A DNA stretch of 64,000 nucleotides, taken from Cyclobacteriaceae bacterium (GTDB lineage Bacteria > Bacteroidota > Bacteroidia > Cytophagales > Cyclobacteriaceae). Below the pieces are notes generated by a model. It did no database searches and had not been told where the DNA came from. It saw only the letters and a list, made by a program, of their open reading frames with translations. Location: contig JAEUUF010000006.1 in the NCBI GenBank assembly GCA_016787645.1, positions 92,044 to 156,043 on the forward strand, given 5' to 3'. The translations under genes were made by a program, and so were the position numbers. Within the stretch, counting starts at the first letter, position 1, and each line of letters starts with the position of its first letter. Positions 33,051 through 42,402 of this stretch are shown piece after piece.

Positions 33051-35384
33051 CTACCCCCCACTCAAGTCCGGCCTGATCCGTAAAAAAACCGGCTCACGGT
33101 ACATCTTGTCCTTCGTCAGTTGCGCGTAACTGATTTCCGCCACGAGCTTGGGCTCTACCCAGTGAGTTATTTTCTCATCAACCAGTTTCCCTCCGTGCAG
33201 GCTGGGCTGCTTGGCTTTTTTTAGCTTCTTGATTTCAGTCAACACTTGCTTTGCCGTGGCATCATCAAAGCCAGTGCCTACTTTGCCGCGATAGTGAAGT
33301 TCATCGCCCACGCGTTCGGCAATCTGGAGCGCGCCAAAAGTAGTCTCGCGGTTTCCTTTGCCGGGTGTGTAGCCGATGATGAGGCAGTCGGATGAATTCC
33401 GGACTTTTACTTTCAACCAAAGATCGCTGCGACGACCTGGAAGGTATCGTCCGTCGCGCCGCTTGGCCATGATGCCCTCCAGCGCATGCTCGCGAGCGGC
33501 CTCAAACAACGCTTCGCCATCTTCGACCACCTCGCTGATCCGGTACGGTGTGTCGGGACGAAGGGCATCACTGAGCCATTCTTTCCGCCGACCCAGCGGT
33601 TCATTCACCAACGGCCTTCCATCCAGGTACAGGCAGTCGAACAGGTAACAGTAGACGGGACTGGTCTTCACCAACTTCTGAATGTTGGTCTCGCCGTTTG
33701 CCATCAAGCGGTGGATTACTTTTTTGAAATCCGGACGTCCGCTTTTGTCCAGGCAGACGATCTCCCCGTCAAATAACCCGCAGTTGGCGCGAAACGCTTT
33801 GTCCACGATCTGCAGCTCAGGGAATTTGTCCGTAATGTCGTTGTGATTCCGGCTCCGAATGCGGACCTGGCCATCTTCCACGGCGATGAGGGCACGGATG
33901 CCATCCCACTTCACTTCATAGAGAAATTCATCCCCCTTCGGCACCTTCTCTGAAATTTCCGACAGCATCGGTTCAATGAGGTCCGACAGGTAGTTGATCT
34001 GCGGCTGGTCTACGCGCTCAAGGAGCCACTCCTTTTCCTTGATTTTATAAATGCGATACTCCCCATTCACTTCCTTGCTGTTGAGCCGGAAGTAGAAGCC
34101 GTCTTTCTTGTCCTTGGTAACCTGGTATTTCCCCAACGCGTAAATCCACATCTCCCCGCCGCCATACTGCCCTTTCGGGATCGTGCCATCGAAGGTCAGG
34201 TACTTCATCGGGTGATCTTCGGTCTGCACAGCCAGACGTTTTACACCGGGATGGGGTGGCAATCCCCGCGGCACTGCCCACGACTTCAGCACGCCGTCCT
34301 GCTCCAGCCGGAGGTCGTAATGCAAATGTGACGCATGGTGCCGATGCACAACAAAATTGTTCCCGCCTCCTTCCACCACGCGTGGCGCCGGCTCGGTGGT
34401 TTTTTTGAAGTCACGCTTCTTCTCATACGACTCCAACTGCGCCGGTGTCTTTCGTTTGGGATTGGGCGGCAACTCTTTCGCCACCACCTTCTTCCGATGC
34501 GTGTGAATCTCCACGGCATAGGCGTCAATCCCTTCCCACGCATCCCCGTCGCGCAACACCTTATCCAGCGCGGTTTTGATGTTGAACTCGACCGGCTTCT
34601 TCACTTTGCCCAGATCATCCCAGGTGAGGGGCATGGAGACCGGGGCTCCCACCCTTCCACGCAAACTATACGGCGACACGATACTCTGGCCTGAACGAAT
34701 CCGATAGATGTCGATCAACACTTTTCCCTTGCGCGCCTCTTTCTTGATGTGCAGCGTAGTAGTTGATGGATTACGGTCAACAAACGGCTGGGCGATTGCC
34801 TGCGCGGCTTCGAACACGGTGTGAAACTCATGCTTCGGTTCAATCGGGCAACAGATATGTATGCCTTTTCCCCCGGTCGTCTTCGCGAAAGCGGTGTACC
34901 CGAAACTTTCCACGTACTGCTTCAGGTCAAAGGCCAGTGGAAGCACTTTCTCAAAGTCATAGCCTTCCGGAGGATCCAGGTCGAATACCATGTAGTCCGG
35001 AAATTCAAACTTCGGCTTGCGGCTGTGCAGCTGGTGAAGTTCGAGGGCCGCCAGGTTGGCGAGCCACACCAGGGTGGCAGGCTCGGTGGCGATGATGTAG
35101 TCCTTCTTCTCCTCTTTACCCAGCTTGGCGAATTCAACCCAGTCCGGCGCCCAGTTGGGCCTGTTCTTCTGGTAGAACATTTCGCCGTGGATGCCGTCCG
35201 GAAAGCGAATGAGGGTGAGCGCTCTCCCCTTCACATGGTTCAGCAATGTCGGCGCAATCTTCAGGTAATATTCGATGATCTCCGCCTTGAGAATATTGTC
35301 CTCCGGAAAAAGGACCTTCTCCAGGTTGGACAATTCGATTTTATGCTTGCCGATCGTCACCCATGTCTGTCCCTTCTTTGCCAT
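33051..35384 (-). CDS. ligD: ATP-dependent DNA ligase D with POL-PE-LIG domain order
   Basis: 777 residues for non-homologous end joining. The N-terminal primase-polymerase domain (about 15-290) has MVFDLDPP (metal Asp135, Asp137) and GGKGIHICCP. The 3'-phosphoesterase domain (about 335-460) has VHRHHASHLHYDLRL and the PKGQYGGGEMWIY stretch. The C-terminal ATP ligase domain (from about 470) has adenylation Lys492 in YEVKWDGIRA, DGEIVCLD and VEPKLVAEISY. The family is known in two orders; this one is like mycobacterial LigD. No Ku gene is visible in the window. It begins 3 bases after the MFS gene, probably co-transcribed. Confidence 0.96.
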   Translation of the reverse strand: MAKKGQTWVTIGKHKIELSNLEKVLFPEDNILKAEIIEYYLKIAPTLLNHVKGRALTLIRFPDGIHGEMFYQKNRPNWAPDWVEFAKLGKEEKKDYIIATEPATLVWLANLAALELHQLHSRKPKFEFPDYMVFDLDPPEGYDFEKVLPLAFDLKQYVESFGYTAFAKTTGGKGIHICCPIEPKHEFHTVFEAAQAIAQPFVDRNPSTTTLHIKKEARKGKVLIDIYRIRSGQSIVSPYSLRGRVGAPVSMPLTWDDLGKVKKPVEFNIKTALDKVLRDGDAWEGIDAYAVEIHTHRKKVVAKELPPNPKRKTPAQLESYEKKRDFKKTTEPAPRVVEGGGNNFVVHRHHASHLHYDLRLEQDGVLKSWAVPRGLPPHPGVKRLAVQTEDHPMKYLTFDGTIPKGQYGGGEMWIYALGKYQVTKDKKDGFYFRLNSKEVNGEYRIYKIKEKEWLLERVDQPQINYLSDLIEPMLSEISEKVPKGDEFLYEVKWDGIRALIAVEDGQVRIRSRNHNDITDKFPELQIVDKAFRANCGLFDGEIVCLDKSGRPDFKKVIHRLMANGETNIQKLVKTSPVYCYLFDCLYLDGRPLVNEPLGRRKEWLSDALRPDTPYRISEVVEDGEALFEAAREHALEGIMAKRRDGRYLPGRRSDLWLKVKVRNSSDCLIIGYTPGKGNRETTFGALQIAERVGDELHYRGKVGTGFDDATAKQVLTEIKKLKKAKQPSLHGGKLVDEKITHWVEPKLVAEISYAQLTKDKMYREPVFLRIRPDLSGG

Positions 35385-35387
35385 AGT

Positions 35388-36878
35388 TTAATCGACCTCT
35401 TCCGGGGTCTTGTTGGAAAGGAACACCATGCCGATGACAAAGCAAACGCTCGCCACCACGATGGGATACCAGAGCCCGACGAGGATATCACCACTGCCGG
35501 ACATCCAGGTAGCGATCAGCGGGGTAAGTCCGCCAAAGACGCCATTACCAATATGATAAGGCAACGACATAGAAGTGTACCGTATCCGCGTCGGGAATAA
35601 TTCCACCAGGAAGGCGGCAATAGGGCCGTACACCATGGTGACATACACTACCTGGATAAGAATGAGCCCGATCATTATCCAGAATCCCTGGTCGGCCAGT
35701 TTGATTTCCTTTTTCGGCGGGCTTATGGACCCATCGTCGTTTACGGTGAAACGCTCAATCAGATCAGTGCCATCCGCAAAGGGCTGTACCGAGGTAATGT
35801 TCACCACTCCGGTCTCGGGCGATGTCTCGCGGTGAATGTTCTTTCCCTCTTCGATGGCAATTTTCTGCTTCAGATCGGTGAGGTCATACATGGCCTGGTA
35901 AATCGGCCGGTAACTCACGGCTGCCAACAGCATCCCCGCCATCATGATGTACTTCCGCCCAATGGTGTCGGACAATCTCCCGAAAACAATAAACAATGGC
36001 GTGCCCAGTACGAGGGCTATCGCGATTACAGAATAAGACTGGACGAATTCGAGGTTGCAAGTTTTCTGCAAAAAGGTGAGTGCATAGAACTGGCCGGTAT
36101 ACCAGACAACCCCCTGCCCTGCCGTGGCGCCAAACAGTGCGAGCAACACAATCTTCAGGTTCTTCTTTTTTCCAAAACTTTCCAGGATCGGGTTCTTCGA
36201 TGTGGCTCCCTCCCGCTTGATCTTGGAATACAAGGGCGACTCCTGCATGCGGAGCCGGATGTAAACCGAAATGGCAACCAATGCCGCCGATAGTAAGAAT
36301 GGAATGCGCCATCCCCAGGCAGAGAATTCGGCAACACCCAGCGATTGACGAACGGCAAGAATCACTCCCAGGGAAACAAAAAGTCCAAGTGTTGCCGTGG
36401 TTTGGATGAAACTCGTGTAGAATCCTCGCTTGCCCAACGGCGCGTGTTCCGCAACGTATGTGGCCGCTCCGCCATATTCACCACCCAAGGCCAAACCCTG
36501 GATCACTCTCAGCAAGAGCACCAACAGTGGTGCGGCAATGCCGATCGTCTCATAACCTGGTACGAGGCCAATGCCGAAGGTAGAACAGCCCATCAGGATG
36601 AGTGTGACCAAGAAAGTGTACTTGCGCCCTACCATGTCGCCGAGGCGCCCGAAGACAATTGCACCAAATGGACGAACTATAAAACCCACAGCGAAAGTGG
36701 CGAGGGTGGAAAGCAGGCCCACGGTAGGATTCGTCTTTGGAAAGAACTGCTCGGAAAGAATTGTTGCTAAGCTTCCAAAGATGTAGAAGTCATACCATTC
36801 GATGAGGGTACCGACCGAGGATGCCGTGATGACGAACCAGAGGTTGTGCTTGTCGAGTATTTCAGGATCCTTCTTCAT
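35388..36878 (-). CDS. MFS transporter of the metabolite:H+ symporter (MHS) type
   Basis: 496 residues with about twelve membrane segments. N-terminal SSVGTLIEWYDFYIFGSLA is the MHS signature found in ProP, KgtP and ShiA-like carriers. Loop motifs GRLGDMVGRKYTF and GRLSDTIGRKYIM after helices 2 and 8 are the MFS A-motifs, and RVIQGLALGGEYGGAATYVAEHAP follows helix 4. A long polar insertion of about 80 residues (PETGVVNITSVQPF ...) lies between helices 9 and 10, unusual for this family. Substrate unknown; perhaps an organic acid or osmolyte. Sandwiched between the HDAC-like and ligD genes. Confidence 0.9.
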   Translation of the reverse strand: MKKDPEILDKHNLWFVITASSVGTLIEWYDFYIFGSLATILSEQFFPKTNPTVGLLSTLATFAVGFIVRPFGAIVFGRLGDMVGRKYTFLVTLILMGCSTFGIGLVPGYETIGIAAPLLVLLLRVIQGLALGGEYGGAATYVAEHAPLGKRGFYTSFIQTTATLGLFVSLGVILAVRQSLGVAEFSAWGWRIPFLLSAALVAISVYIRLRMQESPLYSKIKREGATSKNPILESFGKKKNLKIVLLALFGATAGQGVVWYTGQFYALTFLQKTCNLEFVQSYSVIAIALVLGTPLFIVFGRLSDTIGRKYIMMAGMLLAAVSYRPIYQAMYDLTDLKQKIAIEEGKNIHRETSPETGVVNITSVQPFADGTDLIERFTVNDDGSISPPKKEIKLADQGFWIMIGLILIQVVYVTMVYGPIAAFLVELFPTRIRYTSMSLPYHIGNGVFGGLTPLIATWMSGSGDILVGLWYPIVVASVCFVIGMVFLSNKTPEEVD

Positions 36879-36909
36879 GGGCCGATGATGGAAAGATAAG
36901 TATTACCCA

Positions 36910-37812
36910 TCAAAAGTAGATTTCCTGCGCCATCCGGTAGGTATTGGCGTGCGCCTCGATAATGTCGCGGAAGTCGGGGGAATACCCACCACCCATGCTG
37001 GCCACCAACGGGATTCCATTGGCCTTCGCAGCATGCAGCACCATGCGGTCACGTTCACGGCAACCTTCGCGGGTCACCGCGAGCCTTCCCAGTTTGTCGG
37101 TATCCAGGATGTCCACGCCAGACTGGAAGAATATAAAATCAGGTTCCACCTGTTCAAGCAGGGTCTTGAGATTGCGATCCAGCGTGCTGAGATAAAAGCG
37201 ATCACTGGTTCCGTCCGACAGTCCAATGTCGAGATCGGAGTTCTCTTTGATCAGCGGGTAATTGTTGGCGCCGTGCATGCTGAACGTAAAGACCCGGGGA
37301 TCATCGCGAAAGATCTGCGCGGTACCGTTTCCCTGGTGAACGTCCAGGTCCACGACAAGGACTTTGGAGGCCAGGCCATTGTCGAGCAAATGGTGCGCCG
37401 CGATGGCGATATCATTGAGGAGGCAGAATCCTTCTCCGCGACCAGTGAACGCGTGATGGGTACCGCCGGCAATATTCATTGCCACCCCGTGCTCAAGCGC
37501 AAATTCGGCGCACAAGACCGTACCGTTGGCAATTTGGATTTCACGGTTGACTAAGGCCTCCGTGATGGGAAAGCCCGCTCTTCGTGCCTCCCGATCGGTG
37601 AGTTGGAGATTCTTTAGCCGATTCCAATACGCCGCTTCATGGGTGCGAACAATTTGCATTTCGCTGAGCGGCGACGGCTCAAAGAAATTCTCCGTCCGCA
37701 GGGTACCTTCATGAAGGAGTTGCTCCGGAAGCAACTCGTACTTGCTCATCGGAAACCGGTGGTTAGGCGGTAAAGGCAAGACATACGCCGGGCTCCAGGC
37801 GACCTTCAACAT
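36910..37812 (-). CDS. Histone deacetylase family (acetoin utilisation-type) protein
   Basis: 300 residues from ATG at 37812 (six codons inside the longest frame), where the family N-terminus LKVAWSPAYVLPLPPNHRFPMSKYELLPEQL begins. Zinc and active-site features: GGTHHAFTGRGEGFCLLNDIAIAA (His dyad), DLDVHQGNGT (Asp/His ligands), SGVDILDTDKLG (Asp ligand) and MGGGYSP. Typical of bacterial class II HDAC-like amidohydrolases acting on acetylated lysine or polyamines; substrate not known. It lies between a lipoprotein gene and an MFS gene in a minus-strand run. Confidence 0.93.
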   Translation of the reverse strand: MLKVAWSPAYVLPLPPNHRFPMSKYELLPEQLLHEGTLRTENFFEPSPLSEMQIVRTHEAAYWNRLKNLQLTDREARRAGFPITEALVNREIQIANGTVLCAEFALEHGVAMNIAGGTHHAFTGRGEGFCLLNDIAIAAHHLLDNGLASKVLVVDLDVHQGNGTAQIFRDDPRVFTFSMHGANNYPLIKENSDLDIGLSDGTSDRFYLSTLDRNLKTLLEQVEPDFIFFQSGVDILDTDKLGRLAVTREGCRERDRMVLHAAKANGIPLVASMGGGYSPDFRDIIEAHANTYRMAQEIYF

Positions 37813-37830
37813 ACAGGAGGCGGTGTGCAA

Positions 37831-38271
37831 CTAATGATGCTCCGAATGGCCGCCTTCCCAGGCTTCCATGATGTGATGGAATTCTTCGTGGAGGGCGGTG
37901 AGTGCGGTGGATAGTTCTTCATCGGACGCGCCGGCTTTCACCTTGTCAGCGAAAGCGCGTGTACTGGCCTTGAGGTTTTCCACCCGAGTCATCATCTCGT
38001 CGGTATTGACGCGCTCGGGAAATGTACTCGCAGCCCACTTCTCAGCTTCTTCAGCCAGGGCCTCCGCGTTGGCCTTGGCGGGTGCGAGGTTGGCGGAATC
38101 TTTCAACGGGTGGTAGGCCTCTGCCATAATCAAGTGATAGGCATCCATGGCGGCCCAGGTGGTTTCGGAAGAAGCGGATTCGGAATGCTCCTTCTTGCCG
38201 GAACAAGCCCAGGTTAAACCGATCGTGATCAACAAAAAGAGGGGCAAACGGAGATTCATGCGCGTATTCAT
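37831..38271 (-). CDS. Small helical lipoprotein of unknown function
   Basis: 146 residues with a lipoprotein signal (LPLFLLITIGLTWACSGKKEH). The mature part is mostly helical with acidic and Ala-rich repeats, and ends EEFHHIMEAWEGGHSEHH, a His-rich tail with a paired His that could bind a metal. The pattern resembles a cytochrome b562-like four-helix bundle, without a heme-binding CxxCH. It lies 16 bases downstream of the ABC transporter gene, so probably functionally linked. Confidence 0.6.
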   Translation of the reverse strand: MNTRMNLRLPLFLLITIGLTWACSGKKEHSESASSETTWAAMDAYHLIMAEAYHPLKDSANLAPAKANAEALAEEAEKWAASTFPERVNTDEMMTRVENLKASTRAFADKVKAGASDEELSTALTALHEEFHHIMEAWEGGHSEHH

Positions 38272-38287
38272 GGAGGTTTATAATTGG

Positions 38288-41200
38288 TTAGGTGGTATTT
38301 CTTCTGCGGTACTTACGTCGTGTTTCCAGCGCCGTTACCAGCTTCTTCAGCAAGTCAAAGTAAAGTGTTACATACAGGAACAGGGTCATCAGCCATATTA
38401 CCGTGATGTTGAAATAGAATGTATCATAATAGCGACCGAGGAAATGCTTGGTTGGCGCGAAGAAAATAGCGGTGAAATCGAGGGGGTTGGAAGGCCGATG
38501 ATCTTCAAAGTAAATGGGTGTGTATTTCTGATAGAGTCGTCCGTTTAGGGCAATAACGCGTTCCGTTTCCAATTGTGCCTCTACATAAACCTGAACCCTT
38601 TCATTGGTCAGGCTCAGTCGCATTTGTTCCATTCGCACGGAGTCTTCATGCGTCCGCATCAAAGCCGCCGCCACCGAATCGTGCTTGAATCGCGCGTTGG
38701 ATTCTAATCTCCGGTACATCAACTCAAGTTGCCCGAGGAATGCCCGCGTCTCGGCAAAGGTCAGCGAATCGAACTTACCCACCGTTAGCTTATCGACGAG
38801 TCCGGTAGGCCCTCCTTTCAGCAACTTGAGTTCATAACCCAGCTCGGATCGCAAAATTTGAAGCGCGTCTTTCACACCCTTGTGGTTTTGGTCTCGCCAA
38901 TGGCTTCTCCATTTCGCCAAATTCGAAAGCCGTGTATTCAATTGCGGAACGATGTACACGTACTTTCCAAACGCCGCCTTCCGGGCCTGGTCATAAGGAT
39001 AGAATATCTTCTCATAAGGGTTGTCCTTAAACTGGGTTACCATAAACGCTTCATACGCCCACCGCGACGCCATCATCTCGCCCATGATCGGAATGCTCCC
39101 TGGCCTGCCGACTTGTGGATTGAATCGGTCAAAGGAAATGACAATGCCGCTCATCAGGAGTTGCGGAATCACCAGCACCGGGATCAGGATGTAAATAGTT
39201 ACCGCCGAATCAAATGCGGATGAGATATTCAATCCCAGCACGTTGGCAAAACAAGAACAAGTAAAAAGGATCAGCCAGTATCGGATTTCCGATAGCGGGA
39301 TACCCAGGATCAGGTTGCCCACAATCAGAAATGTCAGTGTTTGAAGCGCCGACAGGGTAAAAAGGATCAGCACCTTTGACACCAGGTAGCTGCTGTTGCT
39401 CAGGTGGAGAAATGCCTCTCGCTTGCGAATCTTTCGGTCGCGGAAGATTTCCTCCGCGCTGACAATCAAACCGACAAAAAGCGCGACCACCACGCTCATG
39501 AAGAAATACGTAGAGATGTTGTCGTTCTTGTAGAAGATATACGTGGAAGGTCCCTCGTCGGAATTGTCCCAGTACCGGACAAAGTAGGCCATGAAGAGCG
39601 CCAACACCGGTGAGAGCGAAAAATTGACTACCAGGTACTGCTTGTTCGCCAGCTTCGACAATAAATCTCTCCAGGTGAATACCATCAACTGGCTGAACCA
39701 TCCCGGTATCTTCTGCGTCACCGGCAAGGGCGTCTTTACTTCTTCAATCTTGGGAATCTTGAGCCGCTGTTTGAAATACTGGTACCACTGGCCGGGAGAA
39801 ATTTTCCGGGTATTGGTAAAACGACCAAACTCATTGACTACCCGCGTCTCAATGATGTTGAATACCTGTTCGGGATTGATGTTCCCGCATTCGGGACACG
39901 CCCCCGGTGTCTTGGTCGCCGCGTTGATGATTTCCTGGAAGTAAGTCACCGCCTCCACCGGGTTGCCATAGTAAATCTGGAACCCGCCGACATCCAGGAT
40001 GATCAGCGTATCAAACATCTTGTAGATGTCGGACGAAGGCTGATGGATAACCACAAAAATCATCTTCCCGCGCAAGGAAAGTTCCTTGAGGAGGTCCATG
40101 ATATTTTCCGAATCGCGTGAAGACAATCCGGACGTAGGCTCGTCGACAAAAAGAATGTTCGGCTCGCGCAGCAGCTCCAACCCAATGTTCACCCGCTTGC
40201 GCTGACCGCCGCTGATGGTCTTCTGGAGCGGTGAGCCCACCTTAAGGTCCCTGATTTCTGACAATCCCAGGCTGACGAGCACCTTGTTGACACGTTCTTC
40301 AGTCTGCTGTTTAGTGAAGTGCCCGAAACACAGCCTCGCTGCGTAGTACAGGTTTTCATAGACCGTCAGGTCTTCCATGAGCAAGTCGTCCTGCGGAATA
40401 AATCCAATGATGCCCTCCACTTTCTCGGGGTTCTCATGGATGTCGATGCCGTTGATCAGCACCCGTCCGCTCGAGGGACGCTCGGATCCATTCAGGACAT
40501 TCAGCATGGTCGATTTGCCCGAGCCGCTGCCGCCCATCAGCCCGATCAACTTCCCTCCCTTTTCAGTCACCGTTACATTCTGCAAACCTGCGCGACCGCT
40601 TTTGAAATGGTAGAAGATGTGCTCGGCTACAAAACTGATTTCGGTACCGGATTCTTCCTGCAGGAACTTCCCGACGATGTCACTGTAATAGATCGTATCA
40701 ATCTTGCTTCCCCGGAAGGTGGAGCCCGTTGGGAATACCTCGATCTTTCTGCTCTTGAACGGTTGGCTATTGATGTACAGGGATGTAATCCCCAGGTACT
40801 TCACAAAATAGGTCTCTATGTCAGCCAGCCGGAGCACGGCTATCAGACCGGTCAGGTTCTTGGAGGTGATCCGTGGACCTGCGTGCTTGATGTCGCCGGA
40901 ACCCTCGTCAATGATGAGAATGTTCTTGAGATTGAGTTCGTCGCTGTCCTGGCCCATCACAAACGTGCGCATGGCCTGGATATCCTTCATGGGGATCTTC
41001 AGCGCTTCACCGATGTAGAAGATCAGGTTCTCCTGCCGCTCTGAGATGTGGCCTTCCGCATACACCAGTTCGATGATCTTGATGACAATGACCGCCTTTT
41101 GCTGCATGGTGAGTGCCTGGTTCACCTTTTTGGAGATCTGCATGATGTGGGCCCAGTCGTCCACAAATTGGGCAGTCTCATCGTCCACATTGCCCAGCTC

Positions 41201-41386
41201 CGCGGCGGTGGCCTTTCGGTTGGCCTTTACAAACTCATCGAACAGATTAAGGTAATACCGGGTGCCCTCCTGGTTGAGGTGCAGGGAAAGAAAGTCCCTG
41301 ATGTTGGCCCGCTCGTCGTCGGTGATCCGCTCTTTCGCCACGATGGCAAAGAGCTGGACGATCGCTTTCAATAGTTCTTCACTCAT
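38288..41386 (-). CDS. ABCG-like fused ABC transporter with N-terminal TerB-like domain
   Basis: 1032 residues. N-terminal about 130 residues are a TerB-like helical bundle (LFAIVAKERITDDERANI, ELVYAEGHISERQENL). A beta-rich domain follows (about 150-240, KNLTGLIAVLRL, SLYINSQPF). The ATPase domain has Walker A GGSGSGKST (285-293), signature ISGGQRKR, Walker B ILFVDEPTSGL and H-loop VIHQPSSD. Transmembrane segments follow (LFMAYFVRYW, FFMSVVVALFVGLIVSAEEIFRDR), a large helical extracytoplasmic part with YRRLESNARFKHDSV, then the last helices. Plan resembles FHA-ABC-ABC2 type exporters. Substrate unknown. The lipoprotein gene starts 16 bases downstream. Confidence 0.9.
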   Translation of the reverse strand: MSEELLKAIVQLFAIVAKERITDDERANIRDFLSLHLNQEGTRYYLNLFDEFVKANRKATAAELGNVDDETAQFVDDWAHIMQISKKVNQALTMQQKAVIVIKIIELVYAEGHISERQENLIFYIGEALKIPMKDIQAMRTFVMGQDSDELNLKNILIIDEGSGDIKHAGPRITSKNLTGLIAVLRLADIETYFVKYLGITSLYINSQPFKSRKIEVFPTGSTFRGSKIDTIYYSDIVGKFLQEESGTEISFVAEHIFYHFKSGRAGLQNVTVTEKGGKLIGLMGGSGSGKSTMLNVLNGSERPSSGRVLINGIDIHENPEKVEGIIGFIPQDDLLMEDLTVYENLYYAARLCFGHFTKQQTEERVNKVLVSLGLSEIRDLKVGSPLQKTISGGQRKRVNIGLELLREPNILFVDEPTSGLSSRDSENIMDLLKELSLRGKMIFVVIHQPSSDIYKMFDTLIILDVGGFQIYYGNPVEAVTYFQEIINAATKTPGACPECGNINPEQVFNIIETRVVNEFGRFTNTRKISPGQWYQYFKQRLKIPKIEEVKTPLPVTQKIPGWFSQLMVFTWRDLLSKLANKQYLVVNFSLSPVLALFMAYFVRYWDNSDEGPSTYIFYKNDNISTYFFMSVVVALFVGLIVSAEEIFRDRKIRKREAFLHLSNSSYLVSKVLILFTLSALQTLTFLIVGNLILGIPLSEIRYWLILFTCSCFANVLGLNISSAFDSAVTIYILIPVLVIPQLLMSGIVISFDRFNPQVGRPGSIPIMGEMMASRWAYEAFMVTQFKDNPYEKIFYPYDQARKAAFGKYVYIVPQLNTRLSNLAKWRSHWRDQNHKGVKDALQILRSELGYELKLLKGGPTGLVDKLTVGKFDSLTFAETRAFLGQLELMYRRLESNARFKHDSVAAALMRTHEDSVRMEQMRLSLTNERVQVYVEAQLETERVIALNGRLYQKYTPIYFEDHRPSNPLDFTAIFFAPTKHFLGRYYDTFYFNITVIWLMTLFLYVTLYFDLLKKLVTALETRRKYRRRNTT

Positions 41387-41536
41387 TCCTCAGCGGGTTC
41401 GCAATTCCGTGTTAAAATAGGCAAAAAAATGAGGCCATGAGCCTTTGAACGGTTCATCTTTCTCGAGGTTGTTCCTTGCGTCCCGCCTTCATTATTTCAA
41501 TGAAATGCTCTTTCTTTGCCTTCAACATCCCAACCC

Positions 41537-42400
41537 ATGAAAACACTCTTCGTCGCCCTCTTCTGCCTGCTTAGCCTCACCGTTCGTTCTCAACAATCCA
41601 TCCTCTGGGAAATCTCAGGGAATGATTTAAAAAGCCCTTCGTACCTGATGGGTGTAATGAAATTCATCGGGGAAAAGGAGTTTTACCTCCCCAAAGAGGT
41701 TTCAGACAAGATGACCCAATGCAAGATTTTTGCGATTGAAGACCAGGTGGATCACAAGGCCCAGATGGAGGTAAACAAGGCCATTCATTTTCCCAAAGGG
41801 AAGTCACTGGCCACGGAATTGTCGCCGGAAGATTATGCCAAGGTAATCGCGTTCGTCGACAAAGAGTTTCATATGCCTAAGGCCAAATTTGAAAAGGACC
41901 TTGGAAAGCTGATTCCCCTTGCCTTGTCCATCAACATGACGCGCATGGCATTGGGTGAAAAAGTGAAGTACTACGATATCGAACTGCTTTTATTGGCCAA
42001 GCAGAACAAACTCAAGGCTTACAGCCTGGAGCCCATCGAGCGGGAGGCCCAGGCACTCCACTCCTTTCCCATGGACAAACAGCGGGAAGCCCTGATGGAA
42101 AGCATGACCAATTTTGAGGATCAAAAGTCGGACTACCTCAAGCTGGAAGCAGCTTTCGTAGCCAACGATGCGGAAACCGCCTTTTCAGTGACCTTGCATC
42201 CGACGGACGATAACCCGGATTTTGTGCAGGAGTTCTACACGAAAAGGAATATGGAATGGCTCCCGAAGCTGGACAAGATGATGCACGACAAGCCGGCCTT
42301 CATCGCAGTCGGCCTCTCCCACCTGAAAGGGGAAAATGGCCTGCTTGCACTCCTTCGCAGCAAAGGGTATACCCTTACTGCCGTTCCCCTTACCCGGTAG
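41537..42400 (+). CDS. TraB/GumN family protein
   Basis: 287 residues from ATG at 41537 (MKTLFVALFCLLSLTVRSQQ, a signal peptide), rather than a further-upstream frame start without signal. The body has SILWEISGNDLKSPSYLMGVMKFI, the typical GumN beginning, then long helices and PAFIAVGLSHLKGENGLLALLRSKGY, the conserved end (VGxxHLxGxxGL). These proteins are related to TIKI/erythromycin-esterase-like enzymes and are possibly peptidases; the GxxH motifs are present (SHLKG). It ends 2 bases from a convergent peptidase gene. Confidence 0.88.
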   Translation: MKTLFVALFCLLSLTVRSQQSILWEISGNDLKSPSYLMGVMKFIGEKEFYLPKEVSDKMTQCKIFAIEDQVDHKAQMEVNKAIHFPKGKSLATELSPEDYAKVIAFVDKEFHMPKAKFEKDLGKLIPLALSINMTRMALGEKVKYYDIELLLLAKQNKLKAYSLEPIEREAQALHSFPMDKQREALMESMTNFEDQKSDYLKLEAAFVANDAETAFSVTLHPTDDNPDFVQEFYTKRNMEWLPKLDKMMHDKPAFIAVGLSHLKGENGLLALLRSKGYTLTAVPLTR

Positions 42401-42402
42401 GT

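Noticed and set aside
32889-33083. Plus-strand open frame of 64 codons over the tandem array
   Set aside because: It is only a translation of the period-7 repeat, whose length keeps frames open; no coding signal outside the array.
36910-37830. HDAC start at 37830
   Set aside because: The ATG six codons further in begins the family N-terminus; the longer start adds MHTASC only.
40319-41044. Plus-strand frame of 241 codons
   Set aside because: Antisense to the ABC transporter's ATPase and N-terminal domains; no signal, no motif.
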